Below are positions 20,131-24,873 of a DNA stretch of 24,873 nucleotides, one piece after another (the stretch's first letter is position 1; each line of letters opens with the position of its first letter). The stretch comes from Salpingoeca rosetta (taxonomy: Eukaryota; Opisthokonta; Choanoflagellata; Craspedida; Salpingoecidae): NCBI RefSeq assembly GCF_000188695.1, contig NW_004754893.1:356594-381466 (forward strand). The letters run 5' to 3'. The position numbers and the translations under genes are program-made. Below the pieces are notes generated by a model. It searched no databases, was not told where the DNA came from, and saw only the letters and a program-made list of their open reading frames with translations.

Positions 20131-22584
20131 GTGCGTGTGTTTGTGTGTGTGGAGGAGGGAGAGGTGGATGTGGCTGCGGTGGGTGTTGTGATCTCACACG
20201 CACTCCTGCTGCCGTGGATGCATGTGGCCCACGCATAGAGAGGGATGATGCGCTGCATCGACCCACACACACGTGTGTGAACACACACACGCACACGCTG
20301 ACACGCAGTCTGATGCCAACCCACGGTGCGTTGCACTTGCGTATGTGTGTGACTGTGACTGTGTGCAAGTTGTTCATGCTGTGTCTGCTTGTGATTCACA
20401 CTGTGTGTGTGTGTGTATCTGTCACACACACACACACACACGTGTGTGTATGGATGGTGACACGCACAGACACAGACACAGACAGGCAATGAGTGGGTGT
20501 GCAGGCACACATCCTCACACAGCCAGGCAGGCAGGCAAGACAGGGCATTCTCTTCCTCCTCTCCCTTTCTTCCTCTCCCTCTCCTGCCACCACCGCTGCA
20601 TGGATGGACCAGTGGATGCAAGGGGTGTTGGATGATGCTGGCTGGCTGATGTCCTTCCCTGGTTCGTGTGTGTGTGTGTGTGTGTGTTGCACCGCTGCTG
20701 CTCTTGTTCCCCCCTTGTTTGTGTCTGTTGTGTCAGTTGTGCGTTACTGCTTCTGTGTGTGTGTTTGTGTGTGTGTGTGGTCACTGCCACGTCGTGTGCG
20801 CCCATCACCATCGTCTGTGCTCACGCACCTCCCATCTCTCCCTTTCTTTTTCTTCTTCTTCTACTCCCTTCGCTCTTCCATCCTTGTCATCCTCACACGC
20901 ACATGCACACAAACACATGGATGCTTGTGCAGGGGAAGTGCAGGCTGTTTGTTGGAACACATGGCATGGCACGCACAACCAAGCAAGGCCACACGTGCAA
21001 GCAAGGACACAGGACAAGCAAGCAAGACGTGGGGCTGCCATAGACCACGCACCTCGTTGGAGAAGGAGGGGAGCGTGAGTGGGTGTTGTGTGTTGTGTTG
21101 TGTTGTGTCGTGTTGTTCTTGACAGCGTGCACGTCTCTCTCCTTGTATGCTTCTTCCTTCCCTTTTCCTTTCTCTCTCTCTCTCTTCTCTTGCCACAGCA
21201 TGCACACTGCTGTTGCTGCTGCTGTTGTTGTTGGCTGAAGGTGATGATGGCGGTTGATGGGGGGAGTGAAGCGGTGTGGCGTAGCATGGAGCTGTCGCTT
21301 GTTGTTGTGTGTGTGTTGCTTGCAGTTGATATGGGGATGCTTTCTCGCCTGTTCTTGCCACGTGTATGTGTGCGTGTGTGTTTGCTTGCTGTCGTGTTGC
21401 TGAAGTGAAGTGGAAATATACAATGCAACACGCATGTGCGGCTGTGTGTATCGTGTGATGGTGCTGGTGGTTGATGGTTGTTGATGGTTGCGGTGAAGTC
21501 AACATAGTGTGTGTTGTTGTGATGTGGATTGGATTGGTGGTGAGCTGTGCGTGTGGCTGTGGAGTGGGTGTTGCATGCAGGTGAGGACAGCAGCAGCAGC
21601 TGTGAACGTGGAAGTGTGGGAAAAGGATGAAGCGAGTGATGATGGCAGCAACTGGTGGTGGTGGTGGTGGATGTGAACAGGGATGGTGGTGAAGAAGGCG
21701 GCAGTGTGGGCTTGATGGGTTTACGATGTGTTGTAGCACATGCAGCATGAAACATGAACGAGGCGGGAAAGGTATGGTGAGGGAAGGTAAGGAGTGGCGG
21801 CACAAAGTAGTGAACATGGACAAGGGAAGGCGTGCAAGCACATGGCAACAGCAGCAGCAGTGGCAAAAATTGAAACAAGACAGGAGGGGGATGGAATGCA
21901 GGTAAAATAGACAGACAAGGCTTGCGGTGACAAGGAAGGGGATGAAGGGAAGCACAAATACGCACAGTGGGTCGTGTTGTGGTGCTGTGTTGTGCTGTGT
22001 GAAGTGAAGGATGTGTGATGTTGTGAGGATAGGTACTGTGTGGCGGTGAGTGGATGGAAGAGAGGGAGAGACAAGGGTGAATGAAGCATGTGGCAACAAG
22101 TGCAAAGCAACAATGCAAGCGCATGGAATGTGGAAAGGCAAAGGGAGAAGAGAAGGAAACAAGTGAGTGAAGGGTGAGAAGAAGGGACAAAGCGGCACAT
22201 GCATGGGTGTGCTGTTGTGTTTGGGTTGTGTTGTGATTGTGGAGGCGGAGCAAAGGAAGCAGAAACGCAAACATTGCAAGCAGTAGCACGCATGCGCGAA
22301 GAGAGAAGGTGGAGTGGGAAAAGAAGAAGGCGTTTGCAGCGAGCTTGTAGCGCACCTGATCATATCGCTGCTGGAGGCGAGAGAGGAAGCGCAGGTGATG
22401 TTGGAGAGTGAGTCCAAGACGGGAGGCGATGCTGCTGGGTGAAGTGAAGTGGAGTGAAGTGGTGAGCGGAGTGACAGAGCGGTGTGTGAGTGATGGTGTG
22501 AATTGATAAAGGGTCGATTGCAGATGCGTGTAGGCATGGTGGGTGATGTAGTGACACAGTGACGAGTGAGTGGAGGCGTGTTGT
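20131..22584. other. Low-complexity, strand-asymmetric stretch, no gene recognised
   Basis: CA/GT patches (about 20265-20300, 20400-20450, 20666-20690), a TCTCTC run near 21172-21187, then from about 21240 to 22580 a plus strand rich in purines and GT (GATGTGGTG, GAAGTGAAGTG) with few C. The minus strand is open for over 600 codons in two frames at once, giving Ser/His/Pro/Thr/Leu strings with no domain. This is composition, not coding evidence. Confidence 0.5.
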
Positions 22585-23400
22585 GAAGTGAACAAGGTGG
22601 AAGCAAGGGAAGTTGTGAGTGCTTGCAAGCAACAAGCACAGAGCAAGCAAGCGTACGCACGAGGTGTCTGCAGCGAGTAGACGGATGTGGTGAAGTGAAT
22701 CCAATGCAAGCAGGAGAAGTTGTGAGTACTTGCGAGTGAGTAAAGGTATCATTGTGGATTGAATCCAATGGAAGCAGGAGATGTTGTGAGTGCTTGCGAG
22801 TAACACAACAGTGAGTAGAGGTATCATTGTGGATTGAATCCAATGGAAGCAGGAGATGTTGTGAGTGCTTGCAGACGGATGTGGTGGAGTGAATCCAAAC
22901 AAGCAGGAGAAGTTGCGAGTGTTTGCGAGTGAGTAGACGGATGTCGTGGAGTGGATCCAATGCAAGCAGGAGAAGTTGCGAGTGAGTAGCCGGATGTAGT
23001 GGAGTGAATTCAATGCAAGCAGGAGAAGTTGTGAGTACTTGCGAGTGGGATGTAGTGGAGTGAATTCAATGCAAGCAGGAGAAGTTGTGAGTACTTGCGA
23101 GTGAGTAGAGGGATGTAGCGGACGGATGTGGTGGAGTGAATCTAATGCAAGTAGGAGAAGTTGTGAGTGCTTGCGAGTAAGTAGACGGATGTCGAGGAGT
23201 GAATCCAATGCAAGCAGGAGATGTTGTGAGTGCTTGCGAGTAACACAGCACTGAGCAGAGGGATGTAGTGGAGTGAATCCAACACGAGTAGGAGAAGTTG
23301 TGAGTGCTTGCGAGCAACATAGCAGTGAGCAGAGGGATCGTTGTGCAGTGAATCCAATGCAAGTAGAAGAAGCTACCAATGCTTGCGAGCAACACAGCAC
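22585..23400. repeat. Degenerate minisatellite, about 11-12 copies of a 54-77 bp unit
   Basis: The core GAATCCAATGCAAGCAGGAG followed by AAGTTGTGAGTGCTTGCGAG recurs near 22698, 22760, 22837, 22891, 22951, 23005, 23061, 23138, 23198, 23276 and 23350, with a decayed copy near 22590. Short units continue with GAGTAGACGGATGTGGTG. Longer ones insert AACACAGCAGTGAGCAGAGG. Copies differ by substitutions and small indels, so the array is not newly formed. Confidence 0.9.
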
Positions 23401-24873
23401 AACTGCACAAGCGCATGCAAGTGTGTCTGCAGCCAGCAGAGGATCGCTACTCATTCAATTCACTTCAATCAGAAACACGTTCCCGTGCCTGCAGGCAACA
23501 GCTACGCACAAACGCATGCACACACACGTGCACACGTGTCCCTTGCGCTGCTCCTCGTCGTTCTCTGCCTGCTTGCTTGTCGCTTGTGCAATCACATGGA
23601 AGCGAATCCCTTCTTGCTGCTCTACTCCTCAGTTCCTCTGCTTTGCTCCTTCTTGCTTCAGCGCAGCGTGCCTGCAGGCAAGTAGAAGTGCACACAGTGC
23701 AGTGTGCTCGTGCGCACGTGTGCCTGCAAGCCAGCCACGTGGTCTTGTGCGTGTTGCAGCAGCTCATGGCATGGTGCAGTGACGTTTGCTCGCTTGCTCA
23801 CTTGATCACCGGAGTAGGGAGACTGGGTCGGTGAAGTCAAAAAGCGGGTGCAGAAAAAGTGCGATGTTGTGACAGAAAAAAGCCCAAAACTGTCATGAGT
23901 AGTGTCTGAACACTGCGTCGCGAGGCAGCTGTGCAGCTGCAGCGAATTACCAGCGCAAGCAAATTGCATGCATGCAAGCATTGGTTGGTCACGGGCCAGG
24001 GGAATCTGGGGTGTGAGCAATGTGAATAATCTTGATGCAGTGAAGCTGTGCGTACTTGCTAGATCCAGTCACAAATCTAGATCTAGCAGATTCACTGAAT
24101 CTAGATTGCGGTGCTTGCAGGCAAAGTGCACGAGGGCAAAGTAAGGATTCAAACAGCTGCCGCTCGATGGATTGGCATACATGAGAGGAAGGATGCAAAT
24201 GAGCAAGACAAATAAGGAAAAGAGAAGGCAAAGGCAAAGAGCCGCTGAGTAGAGGCGCAAGCATGAGAGCTAAGCGATTGTCGCTGAGCAGGATTGCTTG
24301 CGGGCACGAAAAGCCGCGTCTGCGCCCTTGCAGCTACAACTTCTCTTTCTTCTTGGGTCTTGGGCCTGCTGTGTTCTGCTGACCTCTCTCTTCATTTGGT
24401 GTGTGTGTGTAATGTGTGTGTGTGCGATTGCAGGCACAGCGAAGCGACACTCTTATGTGTGTTGTGAGCACTGCTTGCACGAGCACGCATGCATGCGCAG
24501 CACATGAAATGAGAACAGCACGGGCGTGTGTGTGTGTGTGTGAATGCTTGTGTGTGTGATGCGCGAGCGATGTGTGTGGGTATGATGAGGCACATGTGGG
24601 TTGGAGCAAGCGATTGCTCGTGTCTCTATGTGTGCTCTTGTGATTACTCGCACCTTGAGCAAACGCATCTCTACTACACAGAAGCAAGAGCAGCACACAA
24701 CATATGCGCCTGTGGCGAGCAACGACTGTGTTTGCGGAAAGAGGGCGAGCTGATTGTTCAGCTTCCTCTGAGTGTGACAGTGTGAAGCGCTGGACATTCT
24801 TCTCACACAAACACGCATTGTTGGCTCTTGATTGTTCTTCTCTCCTCACATTCACGTGACATAGCGAGACGCA
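23401..24873. other. Right-end stretch with no convincing gene
   Basis: Composition changes here, with fewer dinucleotide runs and more A/T. The palindrome-like GTGCYTGCRRGCAA recurs (23485-23498, 23668-23681, 24111-24124), as in the minisatellite. A small plus-strand frame at 24298-24507 starts with a signal-peptide-like LQLQLLFLLGSWACCVLLTS and could have an intron (GT-rich, ending GATTGCAG at 24432). A minus-strand frame near 24700 has ICCVLLLLLCSRDAFAQGA. Neither has supporting homology. Confidence 0.4.
24074..24107. repeat. Short inverted repeat, AATCTAGAT / ATCTAGATT
   Basis: Perfect 9-bp arms (24074-24082 and 24099-24107) separated by 16 bases, able to form a small hairpin. A third partial ATCTAG lies in the loop. 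No associated gene. Confidence 0.7.

Noticed and set aside
20805..22960. Two minus-strand open frames of 634 and 699 codons
   Set aside because: They overlap in different frames, are Ser/His/Pro/Thr/Leu-rich without domains, and arise from a stop-poor pyrimidine-rich strand.
22585..23400. CRISPR-like array
   Set aside because: Units are degenerate head-to-tail minisatellite copies without constant repeats and unique spacers, and the genome is eukaryotic.
22360..23454. 364-codon minus-strand frame with repeated peptides
   Set aside because: It simply translates the minisatellite. The same peptides appear in other frames of the same strand, which indicates repeat structure rather than coding constraint.

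Overview
Eukaryotic protist DNA. It shows many short exons with GT..AG introns of about 110-350 bp, and dinucleotide (GT/CA) tracts in introns and spacers throughout. The first gene combines leucine-rich repeats, ankyrin repeats and a Roc GTPase, and an exostosin-type glycosyltransferase lies further right. This mix fits a choanoflagellate-like holozoan, but the assignment is inference and no species is claimed. I see no prokaryotic features, tRNA, rRNA, CRISPR array or transposase.

Layout. (1) 198-4098, minus strand: the best gene, a 5'-complete, 3'-truncated LRR-ankyrin-Roc protein. I can follow it through 12 exons (1808 coding bases) with consistent phases and no lesion. Five LRRs each fill one 84-nt exon, and three of these exons with their two introns are near copies of each other. 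(2) 5057-6373, minus: an importin-5 (karyopherin beta) homologue carrying an in-frame stop, a frameshift, phase clashes and a missing middle. Weak exon-like pieces lie upstream to about 7976. (3) About 8.0-9.1 kb: a spacer with the longest dinucleotide run, (GT)n at 8519-8654, where exon orientation switches from minus to plus. (4) 9179-10536, plus: fragments of an unidentified protein with two hydrophobic segments. (5) 10708-13900, plus: an exostosin-family (GT47-like) glycosyltransferase with clear homology but several lesions, including a tetranucleotide-repeat frameshift and a lost splice acceptor. (6) 14863-18787, plus: a run of exon-like blocks with good splice sites but no recognised family. 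(7) 18.8-22.5 kb: mostly low-complexity DNA. (8) 22585-23400: a degenerate minisatellite. (9) 23.4 kb to the end: no convincing gene, but dispersed palindromic motifs related to the minisatellite.

The genes do not form an obvious pathway. The main themes are modular growth of an LRR receptor-like GTPase by exon-intron duplication, and a neighbouring stretch of genes that look disabled, two of the lesions lying in short simple-sequence repeats. Whether those lesions are real or sequence errors cannot be settled from the window alone. The clean reading of gene 1 argues against a uniformly poor sequence.
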